The notes below the pieces were generated by a model. That model was not told the origin of the DNA. It searched no databases and saw only the letters and a program-made list of their open reading frames with translations. From Mesorhizobium sp. B4-1-4 (GTDB taxonomy: Bacteria; Pseudomonadota; Alphaproteobacteria; Rhizobiales; Rhizobiaceae), in the NCBI RefSeq assembly GCF_006439395.2, contig NZ_CP083950.1, positions 5,569,001 to 5,633,000 on the forward strand: DNA of 64,000 nucleotides, in the 5' to 3' direction. Both the position numbers and the translations under genes were made by a program. Position 1 is the stretch's first letter, and each line of letters begins with the position of its first letter. Positions 43,316-52,645 of the stretch are shown here, piece after piece.

Positions 43316-44647
43316 TTACATCTTGCCGTCGTCCTGGAAGATCTGCGTCCAGTCCTTGACCAGCCCGTCGAGTGCGTCCTTGGCCGAACCCTGGCCGGCG
43401 ACGACGTAGTCGTGGAAGCGCTTCTGCGAGGCCTGCAGCAGCGGCGCGTAGCTCGGCTCGGCCCAGAAGTCCTTCACGATGGCCATCGAGTCGAGGAAGG
43501 TCTGCGCATAGGGCTGGCTAGACGGGAATTTCGGGTCCTTGACGACCGCGTTGAGGCAGGAATAGCCGCCGAGCGACCACCACTTGGCCTGCACGTCCTT
43601 GTTGGCGAACCACTTGATGTATTTCAGCGCCGATTCCTGCTTGTCGGAATAGGACACCACGGAAATGCCCTGGCCGCCGAGCTGGGCAAACTGTGCGCCG
43701 CCAGGACCCTTGGGATTGACGAAATAGCCTATTTTGTCGCCGCCGACATTTTCGTCCTTCTGCAGGCCCGGCCAGGTGAAGGCGAAGTTCATGTGCATCG
43801 CCACCTGGCCGGATTTGAAGGCATCGACGCCTTCGCCCATGTAGCTGTTCGAGGCGCCCGGAGGGGTGCAGCAGTCGTAAAGCGCCTTGTAGAATTCCAG
43901 GCCCTTGATCGCGTCGGGCGAATTGACGAAGCCTTCCATGTCATAGGGCTTCTTCGGGTTCTCGTACTGGAAGCCGTAGCTGTAGAGCACGTCCATGGCG
44001 CCCATGGTGATGCCTTCCGAGCCGCGCTCCGTGTAGATCGAGGCGCCATAGACCGTCTTGCCGTCGATCTGCCGCTTCTGGAAGAATTCAGCGATCTGTT
44101 TCAGCTGGTCGAAGGTGGCCGGCGGGCCGAGGTCCCAGCCATATTTCTCCTTGAATTCCTTCTGCAATTCGGGCTTCGAGAACCAGTCCTTGCGATAGGT
44201 CCAGCCGACGACGTCGCCCATGGCCGGCAGCGCCCAGTAATTGGGCGTGTTCTTCGGCCATTCCGAATAGCCGACGACGGTCGCCGGCACGAAGTCGTCC
44301 ATGCTGATCTTCTCCTTGTCGAAGAAGTCGTTCAGCTTGACATAGTGGCCGTTCTCGGCCGCGCCGCCGATCCACTGGCTATCGCCGATGATCAGGTCGC
44401 ACAATTTGCCGTGCGAGTTCAGTTCGTTGAGGAAGCGGTCGGCATAGTTCGTCCATGGCACGAATTCGAATTTCATGCCGATGCCGGTTTCCTTGGTAAA
44501 GTCCTTGGAAAGTTCGACCAGCGCGTTTGCCGGGTCCCAGGCGGCCCAGCACAGCGTCAGGTCTTCAGCGTGCGCGGCATTCGAGACAACTGTCGACCCA
44601 ACCACCGCCGAAGCCAGTCCCAACGCCAGTTTCAAGCTCGATTTCAT
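43316..44647 (-). CDS. ABC transporter periplasmic sugar-binding protein
   Basis: 443-aa family 1 solute-binding protein. The signal peptide MKSSLKLALGLASAVVGSTV ends at AAHA (cleavage before EDLTLCWAAW). Aromatic residues, WAAWDPA and TPNYWALPAMGDVVGWTYRKDW, fit a sugar-stacking site. It delivers the substrate to the permeases. The substrate is unknown; downstream kinases point to a three- to five-carbon ketose or polyol. First gene of the operon, preceded by the GTTTAGTRA repeats. Confidence 0.9.
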   Translation of the reverse strand: MKSSLKLALGLASAVVGSTVVSNAAHAEDLTLCWAAWDPANALVELSKDFTKETGIGMKFEFVPWTNYADRFLNELNSHGKLCDLIIGDSQWIGGAAENGHYVKLNDFFDKEKISMDDFVPATVVGYSEWPKNTPNYWALPAMGDVVGWTYRKDWFSKPELQKEFKEKYGWDLGPPATFDQLKQIAEFFQKRQIDGKTVYGASIYTERGSEGITMGAMDVLYSYGFQYENPKKPYDMEGFVNSPDAIKGLEFYKALYDCCTPPGASNSYMGEGVDAFKSGQVAMHMNFAFTWPGLQKDENVGGDKIGYFVNPKGPGGAQFAQLGGQGISVVSYSDKQESALKYIKWFANKDVQAKWWSLGGYSCLNAVVKDPKFPSSQPYAQTFLDSMAIVKDFWAEPSYAPLLQASQKRFHDYVVAGQGSAKDALDGLVKDWTQIFQDDGKM

Positions 44648-44748
44648 GCCTTCCTCCCATTTGCGAAACGCGCCCGGATGACGGTTTCAAAAATCCTCAA
44701 CCCTCTCCTCAGGGGCCCAAAACACGGCGGCGCGGCAGCACTGTCGAT

Positions 44749-44786
44749 GTTTAGTAATTTGTTTAGTGATGCAATTTTTACTAAAC
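44749..44786 (-). promoter_or_regulatory. GTTTAGTRA operator repeats before the ABC/dha operon
   Basis: GTTTAGTAA at 44749-44757, GTTTAGTGA at 44761-44769, and the inverse TTACTAAAC at 44778-44786. Three half-sites about 100 bases before the binding-protein start; likely bound by a DeoR-, LacI- or ROK-type regulator not encoded here. Confidence 0.55.
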
Positions 44787-44804
44787 AACGCAAGCGAATT
44801 CGTC

Positions 44805-44820
44805 GCTGCGCCGCAACATG
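44805..44820. promoter_or_regulatory. TGC/GCA motif near the ABC operon
   Basis: GCTGCGCCGCAACATG, a single partial copy of the EPS-type motif, between the ABC operon and the PIG-L gene. The weakest of the set and the only one outside the EPS/lasso region. Confidence 0.3.
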
Positions 44821-44877
44821 ACGAAACCGGCGCTTGAAATCGTTGAAAAATGAACGCTGGGTTGCCCCGGCCGCCGC

Positions 44878-45576
44878 TTAGCCGGTCTCGTTGGCGGCGT
44901 CCGGGATTGGCGTCACCGGCCGCAGGGGCGGCGCTGGCGGCAACAAGGCGCGTATGTCGGCGAAGGGAAATCTGGGCTCGAAGCGGAAGGCCTCGGCCAA
45001 TGAGCCGGGGACGCCGTTGCATTGGCCGGCGCGAAATTCGTTCTGAATGCGCGCTCTGTCGACATATTGCTCCGGCCCCTGCGACCGGTGCGCGCGGATC
45101 GCCTGCGTCTTGATATCCCGATAGGCGGAAATGTCGACATAGTGCGTGGGCGCGAATCCGGTGCCGCCCATCGTGTCGGCATGCAGCACGGGGACGGCGA
45201 ACGAGGCCGCGATGCGCACGCCGTCCGACAGCGCGCGGTGGTCTGCGTGATAGTCGTTGGGCGCATGCGTGACCACGAGATCCGGCCCGGTCTCGCGTAG
45301 AAGCGTCTTCAACGCGCCGATGAGCGCGCCGTCGGCCACCAGCTCGCCATCGGGGAAGTCGAGGAAGCGCGGCGTCGCGCCAAGCAGCGCGGCCGCGGTC
45401 GTCGCCTCCTCGCGACGGACACGAGCCAGAACCCCGGCATCGCTCTTGCCGCCCCTGGCACCATCCGTGGCCACGGCAAAAGTCAGTTCTGCGCCTTGCG
45501 TCGCATAGGCGGCCATCGTACCGAACATGAAGATCTCGATGTCGTCGGGATGCGCACCGAGCGCCAGTATTTTCAC
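44878..45576 (-). CDS. PIG-L family deacetylase (LmbE-like)
   Basis: 232-aa zinc-dependent de-N-acetylase. The metal motif AHPDDIE is at residues 8-14 and the second ligand in HAPNDYHADHRAL. GTG at 45576 is preferred because GGAGAGAG lies 4 bases upstream. Family members remove acetyl from GlcNAc-type sugars; the substrate here is unknown. It starts 26 bases from the divergent DMT transporter gene. Confidence 0.88.
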   Translation of the reverse strand: MKILALGAHPDDIEIFMFGTMAAYATQGAELTFAVATDGARGGKSDAGVLARVRREEATTAAALLGATPRFLDFPDGELVADGALIGALKTLLRETGPDLVVTHAPNDYHADHRALSDGVRIAASFAVPVLHADTMGGTGFAPTHYVDISAYRDIKTQAIRAHRSQGPEQYVDRARIQNEFRAGQCNGVPGSLAEAFRFEPRFPFADIRALLPPAPPLRPVTPIPDAANETG

Positions 45577-45601
45577 GCTACTCTCTCCCGGAAATGAAAA
45601 C

Positions 45602-46492
45602 GTGCCGAACGGAATCCTGCTCGCCCTCATCGCCTATGCAAGCTATTCGGGCAGCGATGCCGTTATCAAGAGCCTGGGTGGTCAGTTCACGGTGTTCGAG
45701 ATCGGCTTCTTCTCGACGCTGTTTGCCGGCTGTTTCCTATTCTTCAGCCGTCCTGCTGACGAACGCTGGCGTGACTTCTGGCGCACAAAGCGTCCATGGG
45801 CGGTGCAGGCGCGTGCCTGGGCCGGCATCGCATCGGGTGTGCTCAGCGTCTACGCCTTCACCACCATTCCGCTGGCCGAGACCTATGCGCTGATTTTCCT
45901 CGCGCCGCTGTTCGTCACCATTCTCTCGACCGTGATCCTCAAGGAAAAGGTTGGCCCGTGGCGCTGGCTGGCGGTGGTCGCCGGCTTTGCCGGCGTCATG
46001 CTGGTGGTGCGGCCGGGTTTCCGCGAATTGCATCTCGGTCACCTCGCGGCGTTCACCATCGCCTTTCTCGCAGCCGCCAGCGTCATCCTGATGCGTTCGC
46101 TGGCGCAGCAGGAGAAGCGCACGACCATGCTCGGCGTGCTGGTCGGCTATGGGCTGCTGTTCAACGGTATCGGCGCCGCCACCACCTCCTTCACTCTTCC
46201 CGACGGAAGGCAGCTGGTGTGGCTGGTGATGGCAGGCGCTTTCACGGCCTGCGGGCAATTCATGCAGCTTCTGGCCGCCAAATACGCGCCCGCCAACCGG
46301 ATCGCCCCGACGCATTATTCGCAGATCGTCTGGGCGGTCATCCTCGGCGCGCTGTTCTTCCAGGAATATCCCGACTGGCTGTCGCTGGTTGGTCTGGCGG
46401 TGGTCGGCGGTTCCGGTCTGCTGACCATGGTGCGCGAGGAGGTGCGGCTCGGCACCGTGCGTTGGAATCCGTTTTCACGGACCAGGCTATGA
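45602..46492 (+). CDS. DMT superfamily transporter (EamA)
   Basis: 296-aa membrane protein with ten predicted segments in two EamA repeats (ILLALIAYASYSGSDAVIKS and SQIVWAVILGALFFQEYPDW). A metabolite exporter or importer of unknown substrate. The GTG at 45602 begins the first hydrophobic helix; the reading before it overlaps the divergent PIG-L gene. Confidence 0.85.
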   Translation: MPNGILLALIAYASYSGSDAVIKSLGGQFTVFEIGFFSTLFAGCFLFFSRPADERWRDFWRTKRPWAVQARAWAGIASGVLSVYAFTTIPLAETYALIFLAPLFVTILSTVILKEKVGPWRWLAVVAGFAGVMLVVRPGFRELHLGHLAAFTIAFLAAASVILMRSLAQQEKRTTMLGVLVGYGLLFNGIGAATTSFTLPDGRQLVWLVMAGAFTACGQFMQLLAAKYAPANRIAPTHYSQIVWAVILGALFFQEYPDWLSLVGLAVVGGSGLLTMVREEVRLGTVRWNPFSRTRL

Positions 46493-46539
46493 GGCCGTAC
46501 GTATTGCATGGCGACCGCGACCGCTGATATGCGGACGCG

Positions 46540-49155
46540 ATGACGACAAGACCCCTGCCGGAACTTCCGGTCACAGCCGTGCTGCCGGCGCTCAGTGAAG
46601 CGCTCGGCAAGGGCAACAGCGCGGTTCTTGTGGCGCCGCCCGGTGCCGGCAAGACGACGCTGGTGCCCTTGGCACTGCTGGATGCCTCTTGGCTTGGCAC
46701 GGGCAAAATCGTGCTGCTTGAGCCGCGCCGGCTCGCCGCTCGCGCCGCCGCCCGCCGCATGGCCGAGCTGCTGAGCGAGGAGCCCGGCGGCACCGTGGGC
46801 TACGCCATGCGCATGGAGAACCGCACTTCGGCCAAGACCAGGATACTGGTCGTCACCGAGGGTGTGCTCGCGCGCATGATCCTCGACGACCCCGAACTGC
46901 CCGGCGTCTCGGCTGTCATTTTCGACGAATTCCACGAGCGCTCTCTCGACGGCGATTTCGGTCTGGCGCTGGCGCTCGACGTGCAAGGTGCGCTGCGGCC
47001 CGACCTGCGCTTGGTCGTCATGTCGGCAACGCTCGATGGCGCCCGCGTCGCGAAACTCCTGTCGGGCGCGCCGGTGATCGAGAGCGAAGGTCGCGCTTTT
47101 CCTGTCGATGTCCGCTACGACGAGCGGCCGGCCGGCGTCCCGGTCGAGGACGCCATGGCCAAGCCGATCCGTGCGGCCCTTGCCGAAGAAAGCGGCAGCG
47201 TGCTCGCTTTCCTGCCGGGCCAGCGCGAGATCGAGCGCACCGCCGAACGGCTGGCCGGCAGGGTCGGGGCCGACACCGATATCGTTCCGCTCTACGGCCA
47301 GCTCGACGGCAAGGCGCAGGATGCAGCGATCAAGCCGGCGCCGGCAGGCCGCCGCAAGGTGGTGCTGGCGACCTCGATCGCCGAGACCTCCATCACCATC
47401 GACGGCGTGCGCGTCGTCATCGATTCCGGCCTGTCGCGGCTGCCGCGCTATGAACCGGCCAGCGGCCTGACCCGGCTGGAGACCGTGCGCGTCAGCAAGG
47501 CTTCCGCCGACCAGCGCGCCGGCCGCGCCGGACGCACGCAGGCCGGCGTCGCCATCCGGCTGTGGCGCGCCGAGCAGACGGCGGCGCTTCCCGCCTTCAC
47601 GCCGCCGGAAATCCTCGAAGCGGACCTATCCGGCCTGCTGCTCGATTGCGCCGCCTTCGGTGTCGCCGATCCGGCCGGGCTCGCCTTTCTCGATCCGCCG
47701 CCGGCACCGGCGCTCAACGAGGCAAGGACGCTGCTGCGCGCGCTCCACGCCATCGACGAGACCGGGCGCCTGACCGAAGCGGGCGCTTCCATGCGCAAGC
47801 TCGCTCTGCCCGTGCGGCTGGCCCATATGGTCGCCGAAGCAGCCAGGAACGGACACGCCGATGAGGCGGCCATGCTCGCGGTGTTGCTCACCGAACGCGG
47901 CCTTGGCGGGGACGGCGCCGATCTAGAACGGCGGCTGATGCGCTTTCGCCGGGAAAGATCGCCGCGCGCCACCGCCGCGCGGCAACTGGCCGAGAGGCTG
48001 GCGAAGCAGGCCTTACCCTCCCCCTCGAGGGGAGGGTCGGCGACCGAGCTGAGCGCAGCGAAGCGGGAGAGACGGGGTGGGGTCGGTTCGGGCACGCGAC
48101 CCATCCCTCCACCCCACGGTGCTTCGGGGGTCGACACACCGGGGCGAGCCACAGGTCTCGCCCGTCCCTTGGACCCCCTCAAGGAGGGGGATGTGGCCGC
48201 CGGTCCCATCCTCATCCACGCCTGGCCGGACCGCGTCGCCAAGGCGCGCGGCGAGCGCGGCCGCTTCGTGTTGGCCAATGGCTCCGGCGCCATGCTCGAT
48301 GCCGCCGACCCCCTGGCCGGCGAGCCGTTTCTGGTCGTCGCCGATCTGCAGGGCAAGGCGCAGAATGCGCGCGTCGCGGCGGCGGCGGCAATAAATGAGG
48401 AGGATATCCGCGCCACGCTGGCCGACCGGATCGAGACGCGCAAGCAAACGAGCTTCGACCGCGAGCGCCGCGCCGTGCGCGTGCGCGAAACGGTGCGCCT
48501 CGGCGCCATCACGCTCGCCGAGCGCATGCTGCCGGCGCCGGCCGGTGCCGAGGCCGACCACGCCATCGTTGACGCGGTGCGTGAGCACGGGCTGTCGCTG
48601 CTGAGCTGGAGCAAGGAGGCCGAGACGCTGCGCCAGCGCCTCTCCTGGTTGCATCGCGGCCTCGGCTCGCCCTGGCCGGACATGTCGGACGCAGCACTTC
48701 TCGAACGCCTCGACGACTGGCTGCTGCCCTTCCTGTCGGGGGCCGCATCCCTGGCCGCCGTCGACCCCGGCGTTGTCCCGGCGGGCCTGACCTCGCTCGT
48801 GCCGCATGACCTGCAGCGCAAGGTCGATGCGCTGGCGCCGACCCATTTCGACGCCCCGTCGGGCAGTCACGTGCCGATCCGTTATGACGGCGAATGGCCG
48901 GTGCTGGCGGTTCGCGTGCAGGAACTGTTCGGCCTCGACCGCCATCCCTCCATCGCCAACGGCACCGTGCCGCTGACGCTCGAACTTCTGTCGCCGGCGC
49001 ATCGGCCGATCCAGACGACCCGCGACCTGCCCGGCTTCTGGCGCGGCTCCTGGGCCGATGTGCGCGCCGACATGCGCGGCCGCTACCCCAAGCATGTCTG
49101 GCCGGAAAATCCGCTGCTCGCCACCGCCACCGCCCGCGCCAAGCCACGAGCATGA
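46540..49155 (+). CDS. hrpB: ATP-dependent helicase HrpB
   Basis: 871-aa DEAH-type RNA helicase-like protein. Motif I GAGKTT is near residue 33; the Walker B box is DEFH (VIFDEFHERS), followed by MSATLDG and, later, SIAETSITIDG and QRAGRAGRT. The HA2 domain and the HrpB C-terminal domain follow. The usual length is about 820; the excess is an insertion at about residues 491-551 that is a repetitive palindromic element read in frame (next entry). The final residues come from another repeat overlapping the stop. RNA target unknown. Confidence 0.92.
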   Translation: MTTRPLPELPVTAVLPALSEALGKGNSAVLVAPPGAGKTTLVPLALLDASWLGTGKIVLLEPRRLAARAAARRMAELLSEEPGGTVGYAMRMENRTSAKTRILVVTEGVLARMILDDPELPGVSAVIFDEFHERSLDGDFGLALALDVQGALRPDLRLVVMSATLDGARVAKLLSGAPVIESEGRAFPVDVRYDERPAGVPVEDAMAKPIRAALAEESGSVLAFLPGQREIERTAERLAGRVGADTDIVPLYGQLDGKAQDAAIKPAPAGRRKVVLATSIAETSITIDGVRVVIDSGLSRLPRYEPASGLTRLETVRVSKASADQRAGRAGRTQAGVAIRLWRAEQTAALPAFTPPEILEADLSGLLLDCAAFGVADPAGLAFLDPPPAPALNEARTLLRALHAIDETGRLTEAGASMRKLALPVRLAHMVAEAARNGHADEAAMLAVLLTERGLGGDGADLERRLMRFRRERSPRATAARQLAERLAKQALPSPSRGGSATELSAAKRERRGGVGSGTRPIPPPHGASGVDTPGRATGLARPLDPLKEGDVAAGPILIHAWPDRVAKARGERGRFVLANGSGAMLDAADPLAGEPFLVVADLQGKAQNARVAAAAAINEEDIRATLADRIETRKQTSFDRERRAVRVRETVRLGAITLAERMLPAPAGAEADHAIVDAVREHGLSLLSWSKEAETLRQRLSWLHRGLGSPWPDMSDAALLERLDDWLLPFLSGAASLAAVDPGVVPAGLTSLVPHDLQRKVDALAPTHFDAPSGSHVPIRYDGEWPVLAVRVQELFGLDRHPSIANGTVPLTLELLSPAHRPIQTTRDLPGFWRGSWADVRADMRGRYPKHVWPENPLLATATARAKPRA
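48012..48193 (+). repeat. palindromic repeat inserted in frame in hrpB
   Basis: About 180 bases: CCCTCCCCCTCGAGGGGAGGG near the left end and CCCCCTCAAGGAGGGGG near the right end, with GGTGGGGTCGG in between. It is a Mesorhizobium-type intergenic element, translated as about 60 residues rich in Gly, Pro, Arg. Both flanks are normal HrpB sequence. Confidence 0.7.
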
Positions 49156-49196
49156 TCCCAAAAAGTGAAACCGGTTTTTGAGACAAGATCATGGTC
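49148..49196. repeat. RIME-like hairpin at the hrpB 3' end
   Basis: GAGCATGATCCCAAAAAGTG ... GATCATGGTC, one stem. It overlaps the hrpB stop and may end or protect its mRNA. Confidence 0.65.
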
Positions 49197-49272
49197 AACA
49201 AGGAGTAGAGCTTCAATCCGACCCCATCGGACTGGAGCGGACCTAGCGTTCCCGGCTCCGCGGTTGTAATTC

Positions 49273-50604
49273 ATGGCGATGATCAACGTTTTGCGCGCAC
49301 CCGACTTCCAGCAGAGCCAGCGGCTGCGGCTCAACACGCTGATCCGACTGCGCTGGCTGGCTATCGTCGGCCAGAGCGTGACGGTGCTCGTTGTCGCTTA
49401 TGGTTTGAAGTTCCCATTGCCGGTCAGCCTGTGCTTCGCGCTGATCGCCTGCTCGGCCTGGATGAACCTGTTCCTGGCCTTCCGGTTTCCGGCCGCGCAC
49501 CGGCTCACCCCGTTGGCCGCTTTCGGCATCCTGATCTTCGACAGCCTGCAGCTTGCCGGCCTGCTCTACATGACCGGCGGCCTGACCAATCCGTTCTCGC
49601 TGCTGATGACCGTGCCCGTCGTCATTTCGGCGACGTCGCTGCCCCTGCGCCTGACCGCCATTCTCGGCGGGCTGGTGATGATGGCGGCGACCTTGCTTGT
49701 GTTCATCCATCTGCCGTTGCCCTGGTATGAAGGCGCGCCGTTGGTGATGCCCTTCATCTATGTCGCCGGCATGTGGATGGCGGTGCTGTCCTCGATCGCT
49801 TTCACGGCCATCTATGCCTTCCGGGTGGCCGCCGAAGCGCGGCTTCTGGCCAATGCGCTTGCCGCCACCGAACTGGTGCTGCAGCGCGAGCAGCATCTCT
49901 CGGCGCTCGACGGCCTGGCCGCCGCGGCGGCGCACGAGCTCGGGACACCGCTCGCCACCATCACGCTCGTCGCCAAGGAAATGGAAAAGGCGCTCGGCAA
50001 GGATCCGAAATATGGCGATGACGTGAAGCTGCTGCGCTCGCAGAGCGAGCGTTGCCGCGAAATCCTCAAGCGCCTGACCAGCCTGTCGTCCGAGGGTGAG
50101 GCGCATCTGTCCCGTCTGCCGCTGACTTCGCTGGTCGAGGAGGTCACCGCGCCGCATCGCGACTTCGGCATCTCGATCAAGCTTCGTCCCGGCGAATGCA
50201 CCGGGCCGGAGCCGGTCGGGCGCCGCAATCCGGGCGTCATCTACGGCCTCGGCAATCTGGTCGAGAACGCCGTCGATTTTGCCCGCAAGAGCGTCACCGT
50301 GCGCTGGAGCTGGGACGAGGCGACCGTCACCTTTTCGATCATCGACGACGGGCCCGGCTTTCCGCCCGAGATCATCGACCGCATCGGCGAGCCTTACATG
50401 TCGACGCGCCAGGGCACGGAGGCCGGCGGTGGCCTGGGGCTTGGCCTGTTCATTGCCAAGACGCTGCTCGAACGCTCGGGCGCCGCGCTCGATTTCCGCA
50501 ATTCGAGCGGCCTGGGCGAGGGCGCGGTGGTGCGGATTTCATGGCCGAGAACCGTCTTCCTGAACCCGGAATCGGCCCCGGCCACCATGTTTGATACCGC
50601 GTGA
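49273..50604 (+). CDS. actS: redox-sensing histidine kinase ActS/RegB
   Basis: 443-aa sensor kinase. Six membrane segments (about 25-190) include the quinone-binding GGLTNPFSLLM motif; the H-box AAAAAHELGTPLATITL holds the phosphorylated His; SERCREILKRL contains the redox Cys of RegB. The ATPase has NLVENAVDFA, DDGPGF and GGGLGLGLF. It phosphorylates the response regulator encoded next. Controls energy metabolism, and often nitrogen fixation or CO2 genes, in response to redox state. Confidence 0.93.
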   Translation: MAMINVLRAPDFQQSQRLRLNTLIRLRWLAIVGQSVTVLVVAYGLKFPLPVSLCFALIACSAWMNLFLAFRFPAAHRLTPLAAFGILIFDSLQLAGLLYMTGGLTNPFSLLMTVPVVISATSLPLRLTAILGGLVMMAATLLVFIHLPLPWYEGAPLVMPFIYVAGMWMAVLSSIAFTAIYAFRVAAEARLLANALAATELVLQREQHLSALDGLAAAAAHELGTPLATITLVAKEMEKALGKDPKYGDDVKLLRSQSERCREILKRLTSLSSEGEAHLSRLPLTSLVEEVTAPHRDFGISIKLRPGECTGPEPVGRRNPGVIYGLGNLVENAVDFARKSVTVRWSWDEATVTFSIIDDGPGFPPEIIDRIGEPYMSTRQGTEAGGGLGLGLFIAKTLLERSGAALDFRNSSGLGEGAVVRISWPRTVFLNPESAPATMFDTA

Positions 50605-50668
50605 ATTGGACAATAGCGGCGCAAAACGATATCTGCGTAAAAATAAGGCAGCAGGAATTTCCAAGACG

Positions 50669-51232
50669 ATGACAGGCGATGAAAATATTGGCGCAATGGT
50701 TGAGGGCGAGGACACTTCGCTTCTAATCGTCGACGACGACAAGCCGTTCCTGACCCGCCTGGCCCGCGCCATGGAAACCAGGGGCTTCGTGGTCGAGACC
50801 GCCGAGAGCGTCGAGGAGGCGGTGGGCAAGGCGCGCGCCAACCCGCCCGCCTACGCCGTGGTCGACATGCGGCTTGGCGACGGCAACGGCCTCGATGTCG
50901 TCGCCGCCATCCGCGAGAAGCGCGAGGATTCCCGTACCATCATCCTGACCGGCTACGGCAACATCGCCACCGCGGTGACAGCGGTGAAACTCGGCGCCGT
51001 CGACTATCTGTCGAAGCCGGCCGATGCCGACGATGTCTTTGCCGCGCTGACCCGCACCACCGGTGAGCGCGCCGCGCCCCCCGAAAACCCCATGTCGGCC
51101 GACCGTGTCCGCTGGGAGCACATCCAGCGCGTCTACGAAATGTGCGAGCGCAACGTCTCCGAGACCGCGCGCCGGCTAAACATGCACCGCCGCACGCTGC
51201 AGCGGATCCTCGCCAAGCGCGCGCCGCGCTGA
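50669..51232 (+). CDS. actR: redox response regulator ActR/RegA
   Basis: 187-aa response regulator. Receiver: VDDD near the N-terminus, phospho-Asp in VVDMRLGDGNG, Thr in ILTGYGN, Lys in LSKPAD. A Fis-like HTH follows (VYEMCERNVSETARRLNMHRRTLQRIL), identical in style to RegA. ATG at 50669 is chosen with AGGA upstream; ATG at 50696 is possible. It starts 65 bases after actS and is its cognate partner. Confidence 0.93.
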   Translation: MTGDENIGAMVEGEDTSLLIVDDDKPFLTRLARAMETRGFVVETAESVEEAVGKARANPPAYAVVDMRLGDGNGLDVVAAIREKREDSRTIILTGYGNIATAVTAVKLGAVDYLSKPADADDVFAALTRTTGERAAPPENPMSADRVRWEHIQRVYEMCERNVSETARRLNMHRRTLQRILAKRAPR

Positions 51233-51287
51233 TCGCCGAAGCACGCAGGCAATCGCTTGCGATATTGGTAATTGGCGAAACCATCGA

Positions 51288-51352
51288 TGACAGCGCCCCT
51301 CTCCCCGTCACTATACGGGGAGAGGATGCCGGCAGGCAGGTGAGGGGCGGCG
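51288..51352. repeat. palindromic interspersed repeat
   Basis: CTCTCCCCGTCACTATACGG and GGAGAGG form a hairpin, then ATGCCGGCAGGCAGGTGAGG. The hairpin recurs at 54260-54282, and its reverse form flanks the IS at 52605-52645. Probably a dispersed element, possibly acting as terminator for actR. Confidence 0.65.
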
Positions 51353-51383
51353 CCAACGCTTGGAAAACGATGACGGAGGCGAC

Positions 51384-52574
51384 ATGCAGGATTTGAAGCA
51401 ACGGCCGGTTTCCGTCTTCCGCGAATTTCTCGACAGCGAGGCGGCCGGCGGCATCACTCTGATGGTGGCGGCCGCCCTGGCGCTGATTGTCGCCAATTCG
51501 CCGCTTGCCGAGACCTACTTCTCCGTTCTCCACGCCTATCTCGGCCCGCTCAGCGTCTCGCACTGGGTCAATGACGGGCTGATGGCGGTGTTCTTCCTGC
51601 TCGTCGGGCTGGAGATCAAACGCGAGATGCTGGACGGCCAGCTTTCGACCTGGCCCAGGCGCGTGCTGCCCGGCATCGCGGCCGCCGGCGGCATGGTGGT
51701 TCCTGCCCTTGTCTATGTCGCCGTCAACCGCAACAACGGGCCGGCCTTGTCCGGCTGGGCTATCCCGACCGCCACCGACATCGCCTTCGCGCTCGGCGTG
51801 CTGTCGCTTCTCGGCAGCCGGGTGCCGGCCTCGCTGAAGGTCTTCCTCACCGCGCTCGCCATCATCGACGATCTCGGCGCCGTCATCATCATCGCCATAT
51901 TCTACACCAGCGGCCTGTCGCTGGCCTACCTCGGCGCCGCCTTCGCCGTCATCGCCGCGCTCATCATGCTCAACCGCATGCGGGTGATGACGCTGGCGCC
52001 CTATCTCGTGCTTGGCGCCATCCTGTGGGTGCTGGTGCTGAAGTCGGGCGTCCACGCCACGCTCGCCGGCGTGGCCCTGGCGCTCACCATTCCGCTTGAA
52101 CGCGCCGCCGGGCACGACCTCGAGCATTCGCCCCTGCACCGGCTCGAGCACGGCCTGCACAAGCTCGTGGCATTCATAGTCGTACCGATCTTCGGCTTTG
52201 CCAATGCCGGTGTTTCGCTCGCCGGCCTGAGCCTTGGCGCGCTGATCGAGCCGTTGACGCTGGGCGTCGCCGCCGGTCTCGTCGTCGGCAAACTGGTCGG
52301 CGTCTTCGGCTCCTCCGCACTTGCCATCCGTCTCGGCCTGGCCGACCTGCCCGGCCATGCCGGCTGGTCGCATATGCTCGGCGTGTCGCTGCTCTGCGGC
52401 ATCGGCTTCACCATGAGCCTGTTCATCGGCCTGCTCGCCTTCGCCGGCGATGTAACCCTGCAGGACTCCGTCAAGGTCGGCATTCTCGCCGGCTCCTTCA
52501 TCGCCGCCATCCTCGGCGCGGCGGTGCTTTTGCTGGCGCCGGCGGCGGGAGGGGTGGAAGAGGACGAGGAATAG
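51384..52574 (+). CDS. nhaA: Na+/H+ antiporter NhaA
   Basis: 396-aa inner-membrane antiporter. Conserved segments GLEIKREML, ATDIAFALGVLSLLG and ALAIIDDLGAVIIIA hold the ion-binding aspartates (the DD pair corresponds to Asp163-Asp164 of E. coli). About twelve membrane segments. ATG at 51384 has GGAGG just before it. It exports Na+ at alkaline pH and under salt stress. A short acidic tail (GGVEEDEE) follows. Confidence 0.94.
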   Translation: MQDLKQRPVSVFREFLDSEAAGGITLMVAAALALIVANSPLAETYFSVLHAYLGPLSVSHWVNDGLMAVFFLLVGLEIKREMLDGQLSTWPRRVLPGIAAAGGMVVPALVYVAVNRNNGPALSGWAIPTATDIAFALGVLSLLGSRVPASLKVFLTALAIIDDLGAVIIIAIFYTSGLSLAYLGAAFAVIAALIMLNRMRVMTLAPYLVLGAILWVLVLKSGVHATLAGVALALTIPLERAAGHDLEHSPLHRLEHGLHKLVAFIVVPIFGFANAGVSLAGLSLGALIEPLTLGVAAGLVVGKLVGVFGSSALAIRLGLADLPGHAGWSHMLGVSLLCGIGFTMSLFIGLLAFAGDVTLQDSVKVGILAGSFIAAILGAAVLLLAPAAGGVEEDEE

Positions 52575-52645
52575 CGTCCGCGCTTCTGGCAGACGCCGCG
52601 CCGCCCCTCATCTGCCTGCCGGCATCTTCTCCCCGTGGAACGGGG

